Source: JANQOH01 sp965214495
GTDB taxonomy: Bacteria; Pseudomonadota; Alphaproteobacteria; UBA7887
NCBI GenBank assembly: GCA_965214495.1
Contig: OZ243958.1
Coordinates: 1,550,001-1,614,000 of the forward strand
Length of the DNA stretch: 64,000 nt
Direction: 5' to 3'
Each line of letters begins with the position of its first letter. Position 1 is the first letter of the stretch. The notes under the pieces are model-generated. The model was not told where the DNA came from. It saw only the letters and a program-made list of their open reading frames with translations, and searched no databases. A program made the position numbers and the translations under genes. This document shows, piece by piece, positions 46,001 through 54,428 of this stretch.

Positions 46001-46491
46001 GAGAAGACATCCTGCGGGAGCGCAGTCAGGCCGTTCTCCGCCAAGTCCAGCGTGCTCAGACTGGAAAGACCGGAGAACACGCTCGCCGGCAGCGCAGTCA
46101 GGTCGTTGCGGTTCAAATACAGCTCGCTCAGGCTCGTGAGACCGGAGAAGACATCCTCCGGCAGCGCAGTCAGGTCGTTCCCGTCCAAGTCCAGCTCGGT
46201 CAGGTTGGTGAGACCGGCGAAATCGTCCGCCTTCAAGGACGCAATGTCTTTGAGTCGAAAGCTCAGCTCCGTGATTCCGGCGAGATCCGCGTCGGTGACA
46301 TCCGCGCAGTCGATACGATCCGCGAGAAAGGTGAGTTCGTCGCGTACCTGCTCCGTGCGGTCGCACACGCCCGAGTCCTGCGCGAGCGCCGCCGGGGCGG
46401 CGAGCAGGGGCACCGCCAGGGCGAACGCGAACGCGCCCAGCGCGGTGCGAAGAAGCCGCCGTGCGCGGCTCATCGGACCGGAAGCAGGCAC
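41920..46491 (-). CDS. N-terminal part of a giant surface protein: signal peptide, leucine-rich repeats, Calx-beta-like repeats (frameshifted)
   Basis: These 1523 residues begin with a signal peptide (LLRTALGAFAFALAVPLLAA, likely cut after AALA). Next come about eight 24-residue leucine-rich repeats of the LTALPEDVFSGLTSLSELYL type (about residues 70-275). From about 380 come many Calx-beta-like modules with acidic calcium-loop motifs (TVTGVDDAVDDGD; DDVSVTNTDDD). The last three modules are almost identical 116-residue units. The frame ends abruptly in LAAAPTPAT because a 28-nt piece present in the sister units is missing at about 41940, after which the protein continues in another frame. The GTG at 46491 opens the frame, but the ATG at 46473 (MSRARRLLRTAL) is the likelier start. 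It is probably a secreted adhesin. Confidence 0.85.
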   Translation of the reverse strand: MPASGPMSRARRLLRTALGAFAFALAVPLLAAPAALAQDSGVCDRTEQVRDELTFLADRIDCADVTDADLAGITELSFRLKDIASLKADDFAGLTNLTELDLDGNDLTALPEDVFSGLTSLSELYLNRNDLTALPASVFSGLSSLSTLDLAENGLTALPQDVFSGLTNLSTLRLEVNDLATLPESVFTGLSSLRTLSLRNNGLTALPANVFSGLTNLGHLKLEENGLTALPVDVFSGLTRLHTLRLRDNDLTALPAGVFADLTSLRSLNLIRNSGAPFTLMLELARTDAQHLNAQGPAQVAVRLAEGAPFEMIADLSVAGGTLSAATATLAAGMTESGSVTATGAGQVTVSLGDPPEVPAGFYGIRTAVGPSLVLFEDNAIVLGVDPELVEEDSGSTQITVTASFPGSVTRPEATVVSATVADGTATAGEDFTAVTPFSVTIPANESSGTATFTLTVDDDNVSEGGETLTVQGTQGMSTVTPATVTIADNDAIGIIQALRPTALVSVQENGVGAEIDVTMSYAGVTTRSTDTDIPCTVSTSDRYTTVDPFTVTIPALETEGTATFTLEPIDNDLTDGPKSVHVVCTIDGGGFSFFIANIVDDETPTAVDLEVSPARVAEDGGNRNVTVTASFPGSTEFGGPRRPTPTVVAVSVTGGTATAGEDFTAVAPFSVTIPANAWRGTGRFSLTVLDDDVNDGEETVKVTGTTAGLTVNEAVIVIADDEGPPLVSLALDPAAIGEDGGVSTVTASLSGASSEDTTVTVTAEAVAPAAAGHFTLSENATLSIAAGETESTGVVTVTAVNDEVAAPDKEVTVSATAVNDQGVTAPADVTLTIEEDDAAGITVTLPQELTSLTTTEAGGQATFTVALDSEPTADVSIGVSSDDLAEGTVEPATLTFTASDYAAKTVTVTGVDDDVDDGDVTYSIVLAAATSTDTNYSGFNPDDVSVVNIDDDNPPTGVVLSLDGDTQTTGEQAEVDEGGGEQTVTVKASLTGGTTRAEATIVTVTVAAGTATETTDYAATVADPFEIEIPAGQASETGTFTVTPVDDAIDEPGETVAVTGSTAAAVGLPVTGADLTITDDDTAGITVTAIDGDTTEAGGEATFTVALDSEPTADVSIGVSSDDLTEGTVAPATLTFTASDYAAKTVTVTGVDDAVDDGDRSYTIKLAAAESTDTNYGGADPDDVSVTNTDDDAAGVTVTLPQGLTSLTTTEAGGEATFTVALDSAPTADASIGVSSDDLTEGTVAPATLTFTTGNWNTAQTVTVTGVDDAVDDGDQGYTIVLAAATSTDTNYGGTDPDDVSVTNTDDDTAGIAVTLPQGETSLTTTEAGGEATFTVALDSAPTADVSIGVSSDDTTEGTVAPATLTFTTGNWNTAQTVTVTGVDDAVDDGDQGYTIVLAAATSTDANYGGTDPGDVSVTNTDDDAAGITVTLPQGLTSLTTTEAGGEATFTVALDSVPTADVSIAVSSDDTGEGTVAPASLEFTPDNWNTAQTVTVTGVDDAVDDGDQGYTIVLAAAPTPAT

Positions 46492-46524
46492 ACTACCGCC
46501 GATGGGCGACTACAAGATGCGGGC

Positions 46525-46540
46525 GGGGGGGGGGGGGGGG
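46525..46540. repeat. Homopolymer G16 tract upstream of the surface-protein gene
   Basis: Sixteen consecutive G residues (C on the coding strand) lie 34 bp before the GTG at 46491 and 52 bp before the ATG at 46473. An in-frame TAG separates it from the coding region, so it is in the 5' noncoding or promoter region. Such tracts change length by slipped-strand mispairing. Tract length in an assembly may be inaccurate. Confidence 0.9.
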
Positions 46541-46795
46541 TACAAGCTCGACCTGTTTCGGGAAACCACCGGTCGGAAGCGATCAGATCGCCGGGCTGGC
46601 CCGAACGACGGCCTCGAGATCCGGCTCCATCCACCCGCCTCTTCCACCATCGGCTCGCGCGGTGTCGTCGGGAACGAACCCGGCGCCGCACCGCGCGACG
46701 GTCACGACGCCAGCGAGCCTGTATATCGCGGAAAGCATTCCGAACCGAGCTTTTTTTGACTGCTTGGTCGTGAAAGTCATCCGGGGATGAGGGTG
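46541..46795. other. Noncoding gap upstream of the surface-protein gene
   Basis: About 255 bp between the G tract and the tandem array with no convincing gene on either strand. On the minus strand a weak TTGTAC lies directly against the homopolymer and could be a -35 element whose spacer includes the C run. No strong -10 was found. Confidence 0.5.
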
Positions 46796-47530
46796 TGGCG
46801 CGAGCCGGGGTTGGGCACCCACAAGGGGCGCCCCTACAGGCGTTGTCGGCGGACCGGCGTGCGACGCGAGCGGGGCGCGGGCGCCCAACAGGCGCGGTCG
46901 GCGAACCGGTGCGTGGCGCGAGCCGGGGTTGGGCGCCCACAAGGGGCGCCCCTACAGGCGTTGTCGGCGGATCGGCGTTCGGCGCGAGCGGGGGGCGGGC
47001 GCCCAACAGGCGCGGTCGGCGAACCGGTGCGTGGCGCGAGCCGGGGTTGGGCGCCCACAAGGGGCGCCCCTACAGGCGTTGTCGGCGGACCGGCGTGCGA
47101 CGCGAGCGGGGGGCGGGCGCCCAACAGACGCGGTCGGCGAACCGGTGCGTGGCGCGAGCCGGGGTTGGGCGCCCACAAGGGGCGCCCCTACAGGCGTTGT
47201 CGGCGGACCGGCGTGCGACGCGAACGGGGCGCGGGCGCCCAACAGGCGCGGTCGGCGAACCGGTGCGTGGCGCGAGCCGGGGTTGGGCGCCCACAAGGGG
47301 CGCCCCTACAGGCGTTGTCGGCGGATCGGCGTTCGGCGCGAGCGGGGGGCGGGCGCCCAACAGGCGCGGTCGGCGAACCGGTGCGTGGCGCGAGCGGGGT
47401 TGGGCGCCCACAAGGGGCGCCCCTACGGGCGTTGTCGGCGGACCGGCGTGCGACGCGAGCGGGGCGCGGGCGCCCAACAGGCGCGGTCGGCGAACCGGTG
47501 CGTGGCGCGAGCGGGGCGCGGGCGCCCAGG
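46796..47530. repeat. 118-bp GC-rich tandem repeat array, about six copies
   Basis: A unit containing GGGCGCCCACAAGGGGCGCC, CTACAGGCGTTGTCGGCGG and GCGCCCAACAGGCGCGGTCG repeats with starts (TTGGGC) at 46811, 46929, 47047, 47165, 47283 and 47400. The spacing is 118 bp, with 117 for the last, and a partial copy follows. Copies differ at only a few positions. Each unit holds REP-like palindromes. Because 118 is not a multiple of 3, all frames are read in turn and the long open frames through it are not genes. From 47531 to the yqgE start there is no gene. Confidence 0.93.
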
Positions 47531-47641
47531 GGGGCCTTGCCATCGCGGAGGGGTTGCGCGCTTCGAGCGCGGGCGGGCGGGACGCCTGCGCACCCAGAGG
47601 GGGGCCTTGCCATTGGGGCGGCGAGGGGGTAGCTATGGGGT

Positions 47642-48223
47642 ATGGCTACGATCGGGAAACAGGACGGCTATCTCGGCGGTCAACTGCTGGTCGCGATGCC
47701 GCAAATGAACAGTGCGTGTTTCGCGCACACCGTGGTTTTCCTGTGCGCGCACAGCGTGGACGGCGCGATGGGGCTGGTGGTCAACAAGCTCGTCGATTCG
47801 ATCAGTTTCACGGATCTGCTGAAGCAGATGGAGTTCGAGTTCGACGAGAACGAGATCGACGACCGGGTCCAGGTCCATTTCGGCGGCCCGGTGGAATCCG
47901 GGCGCGGTTTCGTCCTGCACACGCCTGACTACATGTCGGACGCGACGATGCCGGTGGACGACGGCTTCGCGATGACGGCGACGGTGGACGTGCTGCGCTC
48001 GATCGCCGAGGGCCGCGGCCCGCAGCACGCGATTTTCGCGCTCGGCTATGCGGGCTGGGGGCCGGGGCAGCTCGACAGCGAGATGCAGAACAACGGCTGG
48101 CTCAACGTCGGCGCCGACCTGGACCTGGTGTTCGGGCGGGAGCACGACAAGAAATGGCGGCGGGCGGTGGCCAAGGTGGGCGTCGACCCGCTCCTCCTCT
48201 CCGGCGAGGCCGGTCACGCCTGA
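47642..48223 (+). CDS. YqgE/AlgH family protein (UPF0301)
   Basis: This 193-residue protein begins YLGGQLLVAMPQMNSACFAHTV-like (GGQLLVAMPQMNSACF), then VDGAMGLVVNKLVDSISF, VHFGGPVESGRGFVLHT and the C-terminal GYAGWGPGQLDSEMQNNGWL. All are diagnostic for this family, which has no firmly known biochemical role. The start ATG at 47642 follows the repeat array. Its 3' end overlaps the convergent acetyltransferase gene by 10 bp. Confidence 0.93.
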   Translation: MATIGKQDGYLGGQLLVAMPQMNSACFAHTVVFLCAHSVDGAMGLVVNKLVDSISFTDLLKQMEFEFDENEIDDRVQVHFGGPVESGRGFVLHTPDYMSDATMPVDDGFAMTATVDVLRSIAEGRGPQHAIFALGYAGWGPGQLDSEMQNNGWLNVGADLDLVFGREHDKKWRRAVAKVGVDPLLLSGEAGHA

Positions 48224-48915
48224 CCGCCGGACTTGAGGTCGAGGGCCCGGGCCAAGGGCTGCTCGACCGGGCGGGCGAGGCGACGGATCCGCCGCTTCGG
48301 CGTGTGGCGAACCGGCTCGGCGAGCGGGGGCCGCTCGTCGGTGCTCAACATGCCGTAGATCACGTGGTCCTGCCATTCGCCGTCGATGCGCAGATATTTC
48401 CGCGCGATCCCCTCGCGCACGAACCCGACCTTTTCGAGCACACGCCGGCTGGCGACGTTGCGTTCGAGCACCGCCGCGCTGAGCCGGTGCAGTTCGAGGC
48501 CGTCGAAGGCGAAGGGCAGCAGGGCCGACAGGGCGTCGGTCATATAACCGCGCCGGGCGTGGCGTTCGCCGATCCAGTAGCCGAGGCTGGCGGCCTGACC
48601 GCTGCCGCGACGCACATCGTCGAGCGAAACGCCGCCGACCAGGGCATCGCCGCGGCGTTCGAGGATGAAGAAGGCGTAGCCGCGATCGGTCTGGCTGTTC
48701 ACCGCACAGGCGCGCAACCGGCGGGCGAAGGCGCGGCGCGACAGCGCGTCGCGGCTCCATGACGGCTCCCACGGTTCGAGCCAGGCGCGGCTTTCGGCGC
48801 GGAGCGCGGCCCAGTCCTTCCAATCGCCGCGCTGCGGCGGGCGCAGATAGATGCGGCCGCAGACCAGCGGCTTGCCGCGCATGAGTTCCGAAAGGGTTTT
48901 GAGAAGCCCGATCAT
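48214..48915 (-). CDS. GNAT family N-acetyltransferase (RimJ-like)
   Basis: This 233-residue protein opens with YLRPPQRGDWKDWAALR, the common RimJ/RimL N-terminus, and has the acetyl-CoA region ASLGYWIGERHARRGYMTDA, then LHRLSAAVLERNVASRRVLEKVGFVREG. Homologues acetylate protein N-termini (ribosomal S5 for RimJ) or small molecules. The specific target is not evident. A basic, proline-containing tail of about 35 residues follows the domain. Confidence 0.9.
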   Translation of the reverse strand: MIGLLKTLSELMRGKPLVCGRIYLRPPQRGDWKDWAALRAESRAWLEPWEPSWSRDALSRRAFARRLRACAVNSQTDRGYAFFILERRGDALVGGVSLDDVRRGSGQAASLGYWIGERHARRGYMTDALSALLPFAFDGLELHRLSAAVLERNVASRRVLEKVGFVREGIARKYLRIDGEWQDHVIYGMLSTDERPPLAEPVRHTPKRRIRRLARPVEQPLARALDLKSGGQA

Positions 48916-48936
48916 CGCCCGACGGCCGGAGCGGTT

Positions 48937-49203
48937 TCAGTCTCTGGCCCGGATGAGGAAGGTCAGCGCGCCGCCCTCCTCGCCCGAGGCTTCGAGGCGA
49001 TGGCCGGTGACGTCGCAGAACGCGGCGAAGTCCGCCGGCGCGCCGGGGTCGGTGGCGAGCACCTTGAGCAAGCCGCCGGGCGCCACGCCGCGCATCGCCC
49101 GCCGGGCCTTGAGGACCGGCAGCGGGCAGGCCAGGCCGCGCGCGTCGAGCACCGTCACGTCTTCGCCGGCGGCCGGGCTGCGGGGCACAGGGCGGTCGGA
49201 CAT
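48937..49203 (-). CDS. TusA-type sulfur carrier protein
   Basis: This 88-residue protein has VTVLDARGLACPLPVLKARRAM, whose Cys in the CPxP motif carries persulfide sulfur, then LLKVLATDPGAPADFAAFCD. Members shuttle sulfur for tRNA thiolation, molybdenum cofactor or oxidative sulfur metabolism. The N-terminus extends about 18 residues beyond the core. Its position beside the M16 protease is common in alphaproteobacteria. Confidence 0.9.
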   Translation of the reverse strand: MSDRPVPRSPAAGEDVTVLDARGLACPLPVLKARRAMRGVAPGGLLKVLATDPGAPADFAAFCDVTGHRLEASGEEGGALTFLIRARD

Positions 49204-49218
49204 CGCGACGCGGTTTCC

Positions 49219-50499
49219 TCAGCGCAGGCCCGCGGCGACGGTCTCGTAGTCGGGCAGCGCACCGGCGGGGCCGAGGGCCGCCACGGTGGGGCGCCCGCGG
49301 TCGAGCAGCCGCGCCATGCAGTCGCGAACGGCGCCGGCATCGACCGCCTCGATCCGCGCCACCATGCCGGCCACGTCCTTCGGCGCTCCGTAGATCAGCA
49401 TCTGGCGGGCGATGCGTTCGCAACGGGAATAGGGGCTTTCGAGCGACATCAGCAGGCCGGCGCGAAGCTGGGCCTTCGCCCGCGCGACCTCGTCGTCATC
49501 GACGCGCTCGCAGACCGCGCGGAACTCGTCGCACACCACCGGCGCGAGCTGCCCGGCCTGTTCGGGCGCGGTCCCCGCATAGACGCCGAACAGACCGCCA
49601 TCGACGTAGCTCGCGGCGAAGCAATGAATCGCGTAGGCGAGGCCCCGGTTCTCGCGGACCTCCTGAAAGAGCCGCGACGACATGCCGCCGCCGAGCAAGG
49701 TGGAAAGCACCTGAAGCACGGGGAACGACTCGTCCTCATAGGCGAGGCCCTCGACTCCGAGCAACAGATGCAACTGTTCGAGCTCGCGTTCCACGCGGCT
49801 TTCGCCGCCGCGATAGCACGCCGGTTGGGGGCGCGGCGGGGCGCGAGAGGGCAACGCGGCGAACGCCTCGCCGGCGAGGGCGGCGAGGCGTTCGTGATCG
49901 ACCCGCCCGGCGGCAGAGAGGACCATGCGCGGGGCGGTGTACCGGCTGGCGAGCCAGGCGCGAAGCGCGTCGCGGTCGAGCGCCGTCACCCGCTCGACGG
50001 AACCGAGCACCGGGCGGCCGATCGGCTGTCCGGGATAGGCGGTCTCCTGAAAGTGGTCGAACACAATGTCGTCGGGGGTGTCGTGCGCCTGGCCGATCTC
50101 CTGGACGATCACGTCCTTCTCGCGCGCGAGGTCGTCGGCGGCGAAGGTGGAGTTGAGCAGGATGTCGCCGAGCAGATCGACCGCCAGCGGCAGGTCTTCC
50201 TTCAGGGTCCTGGCGTAATAGGCGGTGTGCTCGCGCGAGGTATATGCGTTCATGTGGCCGCCGACGGCTTCGATCTCGGCGGCGATGGCGAAGGCGTCGC
50301 GGCGGCGGGTGCCCTTGAACGCCATGTGTTCGAGCAAATGCGAGATGCCGTTGACCTCGGCGGACTCGTCGCGCGCGCCGGCATCGACCCAGACGCCGAC
50401 CGAAACGGTCTCCAGCCCCGGCATGTGCTGGCTCGCCACACGCATGCCGTTGTCGAGGGTGCTGACGGCGACTTCGGGCGCCGCCGTGTCGATATCCAT
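49219..50499 (-). CDS. M16 family zinc metallopeptidase (mitochondrial processing peptidase-like)
   Basis: This 426-residue protein has the inverted zinc motif HLLEHMAFKGT (HxxEH) around residue 50, with the downstream Glu in the ENSTFAADDL-like segment (LLNSTFAADDLAREKDVIVQE). The C-terminal half has the partner fold seen in processing peptidases. There is no signal peptide, so it is probably cytoplasmic. It lies 2 bp after the thrC stop, the usual thrC-M16 pairing in this class. Confidence 0.92.
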   Translation of the reverse strand: MDIDTAAPEVAVSTLDNGMRVASQHMPGLETVSVGVWVDAGARDESAEVNGISHLLEHMAFKGTRRRDAFAIAAEIEAVGGHMNAYTSREHTAYYARTLKEDLPLAVDLLGDILLNSTFAADDLAREKDVIVQEIGQAHDTPDDIVFDHFQETAYPGQPIGRPVLGSVERVTALDRDALRAWLASRYTAPRMVLSAAGRVDHERLAALAGEAFAALPSRAPPRPQPACYRGGESRVERELEQLHLLLGVEGLAYEDESFPVLQVLSTLLGGGMSSRLFQEVRENRGLAYAIHCFAASYVDGGLFGVYAGTAPEQAGQLAPVVCDEFRAVCERVDDDEVARAKAQLRAGLLMSLESPYSRCERIARQMLIYGAPKDVAGMVARIEAVDAGAVRDCMARLLDRGRPTVAALGPAGALPDYETVAAGLR

Positions 50500-50501
50500 C
50501 G

Positions 50502-51899
50502 CTATCTCCGCCCCGCCACGGCGCGAATATAGTCCGCGAGGCGGGCCGGGTCACGGCCCAGAACGTCATAGCGTTCCGCCGCTTCGGCCAGACCCGCGAA
50601 CGCTTGCGGCGCCTCGGGCGGGCGCCCGATGGCGCGGGCGACCGCGTCGGGGAACTTGGCCGGATGCGCGGTCGCGAGGTGGACCAGCGGACGGTTCTCC
50701 GGGTCGGGCACTTTCGCGGCGGCGGCGATGCCCACGGCGGTGTGCGGATCGACGACGATGCCGGTGTCGCCGTGCACGCGCGCGATGGTCCGCAGGGTTT
50801 CGTCTTCCTCGACCCGCGCGGCGGCGAAAAGGCGCCGGACGCGGGCGAGCCGTGCGGTTTCGACGGTGAAGCCGCCCTTCCGGGCGAGGTCCCGCATGAG
50901 TCCTGCGACGCGCGCGCCGTCATTGTCGTAGAGATCGTAGAGCAGGCGCTCGAAATTGCTCGACACCTGAATGTCCATGCTGGGCGACAGGGTGGGCGCG
51001 ACCGCGGCCGGGCGATAGGCGCCGCCGTTCAGGCAGCGGACGAGAATGTCGTTGCGGTTGGTGGCCACCACCAGTCGAGCGACCGGAAGCCCCATGCGCG
51101 CGGCAACGTAACCGGCATAGACATCGCCGAAATTCCCGGTGGGCACGGCGAACCGGACTCCGCGCGCCGGCATTCCGAGGGCGGCGGCAGCGGTGGCGTA
51201 ATAGACCGTCTGCATCATGACGCGCGCCCAGTTGATCGAATTGGCGGCGGTGAGCCGCATCTCCCGGCGCAGCGCGGCATCGGCGAACATCGCCTTCACG
51301 AGCGCCTGGCAATCGTCGAACGTGCCTTCGACGGCGATGTTGTGCACGTTGCCGTCCGGCACGGTGGTCATCTGTCGGCGCTGCACGTCCGAGACCCGGC
51401 CTCGGGGATGCAGGATGACGATGTCGAGACTGGCGCGGCCGCGGCACGCATGGATGGCGGCGGAGCCGGTGTCGCCCGAAGTGGCCCCCAGAACGGTGGC
51501 GCGCTCGCCGCGCCGCGCCAGCACGTGGTCGAACAACCTGCCGAGCACCTGCAACGCATGGTCCTTGAAGGCCAGGGTCGGCCCGTGGAACAGTTCGAGC
51601 AACCAGGAATTGTCGCCGAGCGGCGTGAGCGGCGCGACCGAGGGACGGTCGAACGCGGCACAGGCTTCGTCGAGGATCGCGGCGAACGCCCCGGGTTCGA
51701 TGTCGCCGCCGACGAACGGAGCGACGACGTGGAAGGCGGCGTCGGCGTAACGGCGCCCGGCGAGACCGGCCAGCGCGCCCGGCGGCAATCGGGGCCAGTG
51801 CGCGGGCACATAGAGGCCGCCGTCGTCCGCGAGGCCGGCCATCAAAGCGGCTTCGAAACCGAGCTTCGGCGCGGCGCCGCGGGTGCTTTCGTAGATCAT
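50502..51899 (-). CDS. thrC: Threonine synthase
   Basis: This 465-residue PLP enzyme converts O-phosphohomoserine to threonine. The N-terminal MIYESTRGAAPKLGFEAALM is typical of the long proteobacterial type. The PLP lysine lies in GPTLAFKDHALQVLG, and the phosphate-binding loop is in TVLGATSGDTGSAAIHA. Length is normal. It is cotranscribed with the M16 protease gene. Confidence 0.96.
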   Translation of the reverse strand: MIYESTRGAAPKLGFEAALMAGLADDGGLYVPAHWPRLPPGALAGLAGRRYADAAFHVVAPFVGGDIEPGAFAAILDEACAAFDRPSVAPLTPLGDNSWLLELFHGPTLAFKDHALQVLGRLFDHVLARRGERATVLGATSGDTGSAAIHACRGRASLDIVILHPRGRVSDVQRRQMTTVPDGNVHNIAVEGTFDDCQALVKAMFADAALRREMRLTAANSINWARVMMQTVYYATAAAALGMPARGVRFAVPTGNFGDVYAGYVAARMGLPVARLVVATNRNDILVRCLNGGAYRPAAVAPTLSPSMDIQVSSNFERLLYDLYDNDGARVAGLMRDLARKGGFTVETARLARVRRLFAAARVEEDETLRTIARVHGDTGIVVDPHTAVGIAAAAKVPDPENRPLVHLATAHPAKFPDAVARAIGRPPEAPQAFAGLAEAAERYDVLGRDPARLADYIRAVAGRR

Positions 51900-51971
51900 C
51901 GGGAACGGCTGTGCGGCGGGCGTCCGGCGAAACGCTCGACGGATGCGGGGAACGTCAGACGCCGCTCGATA

Positions 51972-54428
51972 TCAATACATGTCCAGCAGACGCTGGATGT
52001 AGTCGAGATCGTTGCGCGTGCGATCGCGCTCGCCGACGCGGCGGCGCAGTTCGTCGCGAATCTCCCGGCTGCGCTGCACCGCCGAGCGGGTGGGCACGTC
52101 CACGAAGCCGCCGGGATCGCCGTCATTGCCGGGCGGCAGCCGGCCGAGCGGGTCGCGGACTTCGTCGCGGCGGGCGCCGTCGCGGCCCGGGCGTTGTCCC
52201 GTCCGGCCGGACATCAATCGATTCATCGCCATTTCGGCACCCTGCTGCAATTGGGCGAGCGCCTCGGCCTGGGCTTCGGCGGCGCGGTCGGGGCGGTCGC
52301 GCGCCAGTTCGCCGGCGGCGTCGCGCATCGAGAGTTCCGCCTCGCCGAGGGGCGCCGGGATCTGGGCGCCGGACTCGCCGAGCTGGCGCATGAACTCACC
52401 GAGCGCGCGGCGCAGCGCCTCCTGGCGCTCGACGGCGCTCTCGCCCTGGCCCGGCGACTGGCGCTCGTTCTCGCCGCCCTGCTGGGCGCGGCGGAAGGTT
52501 TCGTCGAGCAAGGCTTCCTGGTCCTGCATCATCTGCTGGAGCTGCTGCAACATGCGCTCGCCGCCGGCGGTCTGCGGGTTCTCCTCCGGCCGGCCGGGTT
52601 CGAGATTCTCGAGGAGTTCCTGCAAGCGCTGCAACATGTCGCGCGCCGCATCGCGGGCGCCGGTCTCGGCAAGGTCGCGGGCGTCGTCGATCATCCGTTG
52701 CAGGTCGTCGCGGCTGCGCCGAAGGGTCCCCGGGTCGAGTCCGACTTCCTCGCCGTCTTCCTCCATCTCCCGTTCGCGGCCCGATTCGGCGAGCATCTCC
52801 AGATAGCGGTCGAGGGACTCCTGAAGGCGGTCCATGAGTTCGGCCAGTTCTTCCGGCGACGCGCCCTCTTCCAGCGCCGCGCGCAAGTCTTCCTGCGCCG
52901 CGCGCAACGCCCGCTCGGCGAGCGACAGGGCGCCGTCCTCGATCCTCAGAGCCAGATCCCAGAGAAGGTCGATGACGGCGCGGTAGTCCGCCTCCGTCTT
53001 CGCCAGTTCGAGCCGCGTATAGGCCGCGCCGAGCCCGAGATAGGCGATGAGATCGTCGGAAAACGCCTCGGGCGCGCTCATGAGCGCGCCCAGGGCTTCC
53101 CGCACCTCCCCCGCGGTGTCGCGGTCGAGCGCCAGGGTGCGCCGCTGCGCGACGATCTCGACGGCGACCGGGTGCACGAACGGGCGTTCGGGCAGCACCA
53201 TCGACGCCGCCGGCGCGCGCCCGGTCTGACCCGCGTTGTCGGTGGCCGTGAGTTCCAGCGTCACGGCCAGCCCGGCCCACGGATGCGCGGTCAAGTCGCG
53301 ATAGCTCGATTCCCGCGCCTCCGTGGGGGCCAGCCCGGGCAGCGGCAGGGCGAAGGCGATCGGCCATGCGTCGTCCTGCTCGCCATCGCGCCGGATCTGC
53401 GCGCCCACCGCTTCCAGCCCGAAATCGTCCGCCGCCTCGTAGCCCAGGCGCAGCACGCCGCGGCGGGTGGCTTCGGGCGCGCCGTCGAGGGCGATCGACG
53501 GCGGTTCGTCGGCGATGACGGCGAACCGCCACGAGCCCAGTTCCCTGTCGGCCTGCGTGACTCGCGCCGCAAGGGCGGTGTCGAGCGGGCGCTTCACCGC
53601 GAAATTGCCTTCGCCGGCGGGTTCGAACGTCTGCGCCGCCGCGCCGGCCGCGAGCACCGGGATGCCGTCGCCGCCGAAAACATGCGCGTTCAGCACGCTT
53701 CCCGCGATCACCGCGTGCTCGCCGCCGGGCGCCGGCGCCTCGGGGGCGATTCCGCCCTGCGCGGTCAGGAAGAGCGGCGGCAGCCCCGTATAGCCCGGCG
53801 GATCGACCCACGCCGTCAACCGGCCCGGCGGAAGCACGACATCGGCCCCGCGGTCGAACGCCAGCGCGGCGGCGAAGCGGTCTCCCGCGCGGTCGCCGGC
53901 GAAAACCGCGGACACGACCAGCGCCAGCGCCAGCAGACCGCGCAACGCCCACGGATCGCGGGCCGCGAGCGCCGGCCTGGGCCACGCGACGCGCAGCCGG
54001 CGAAGCAGCGGCGCCATGCGGCGGAGATGGACACGCCACAGCAGATCGCGCCGGCGGTCGCCGGACTCACCGGCCGGGGTGTCGAACAGCGTGGAGAGCG
54101 GCCGATGCGCCACGCCGCTTTCGCGTTCGAGACGCCGCACCGCGGCCGCGCGGCCCGCCGGGCGCATCGCCTCGCGCGCCCGCCACAGCGCCGCCGGCAA
54201 GGCGGCTGCGAAGACCGCCAGCAGCACTGCGTGCAACCACAACGGCGCGACTTCCCACAGGCCGAGCAAAGAAACGACCGCAAAAACGCCCACGGTCGCG
54301 GTTGCCGGCCACAGCGCCGGCCACAGGCGCTCCCAGCCGAGCGCCAGGCCGCTGAGCCAGATCTGGCGAGCCAGCCGCGCGCGGCCCGGAACCGCGTCGC
54401 GGGAGCCGTCGGCGCCGGTTTCGCTCAT
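51972..54428 (-). CDS. TIGR02302/DUF4175 family membrane protein
   Basis: This protein of about 818 residues has two N-terminal membrane helices (about residues 38-80), a third near 160-185, a beta-rich periplasmic region containing WVDPPGYTGLPPLFL, and a long Gln/Arg/Glu-rich helical C-terminus (QQLQQMMQDQEALLDETFRR). This is the layout of the alphaproteobacterial TIGR02302 family. Function is unknown. The ATG at 54428 overlaps the lysA TGA (ATGA) and replaces an earlier in-frame ATG. The lysA-TIGR02302 pairing is widespread in the class, suggesting an envelope role; that is inference. Confidence 0.88.
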   Translation of the reverse strand: MSETGADGSRDAVPGRARLARQIWLSGLALGWERLWPALWPATATVGVFAVVSLLGLWEVAPLWLHAVLLAVFAAALPAALWRAREAMRPAGRAAAVRRLERESGVAHRPLSTLFDTPAGESGDRRRDLLWRVHLRRMAPLLRRLRVAWPRPALAARDPWALRGLLALALVVSAVFAGDRAGDRFAAALAFDRGADVVLPPGRLTAWVDPPGYTGLPPLFLTAQGGIAPEAPAPGGEHAVIAGSVLNAHVFGGDGIPVLAAGAAAQTFEPAGEGNFAVKRPLDTALAARVTQADRELGSWRFAVIADEPPSIALDGAPEATRRGVLRLGYEAADDFGLEAVGAQIRRDGEQDDAWPIAFALPLPGLAPTEARESSYRDLTAHPWAGLAVTLELTATDNAGQTGRAPAASMVLPERPFVHPVAVEIVAQRRTLALDRDTAGEVREALGALMSAPEAFSDDLIAYLGLGAAYTRLELAKTEADYRAVIDLLWDLALRIEDGALSLAERALRAAQEDLRAALEEGASPEELAELMDRLQESLDRYLEMLAESGREREMEEDGEEVGLDPGTLRRSRDDLQRMIDDARDLAETGARDAARDMLQRLQELLENLEPGRPEENPQTAGGERMLQQLQQMMQDQEALLDETFRRAQQGGENERQSPGQGESAVERQEALRRALGEFMRQLGESGAQIPAPLGEAELSMRDAAGELARDRPDRAAEAQAEALAQLQQGAEMAMNRLMSGRTGQRPGRDGARRDEVRDPLGRLPPGNDGDPGGFVDVPTRSAVQRSREIRDELRRRVGERDRTRNDLDYIQRLLDMY

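Noticed and set aside
46796..47530. CRISPR array
   Set aside because: The repeat unit is 118 bp with no unique spacers and no cas genes nearby.
46787..47928. Several long overlapping open frames on both strands across 46.8-47.9 kb
   Set aside because: They arise from the 118-bp repeat, which shifts frame with each copy; no start site or conserved domain.
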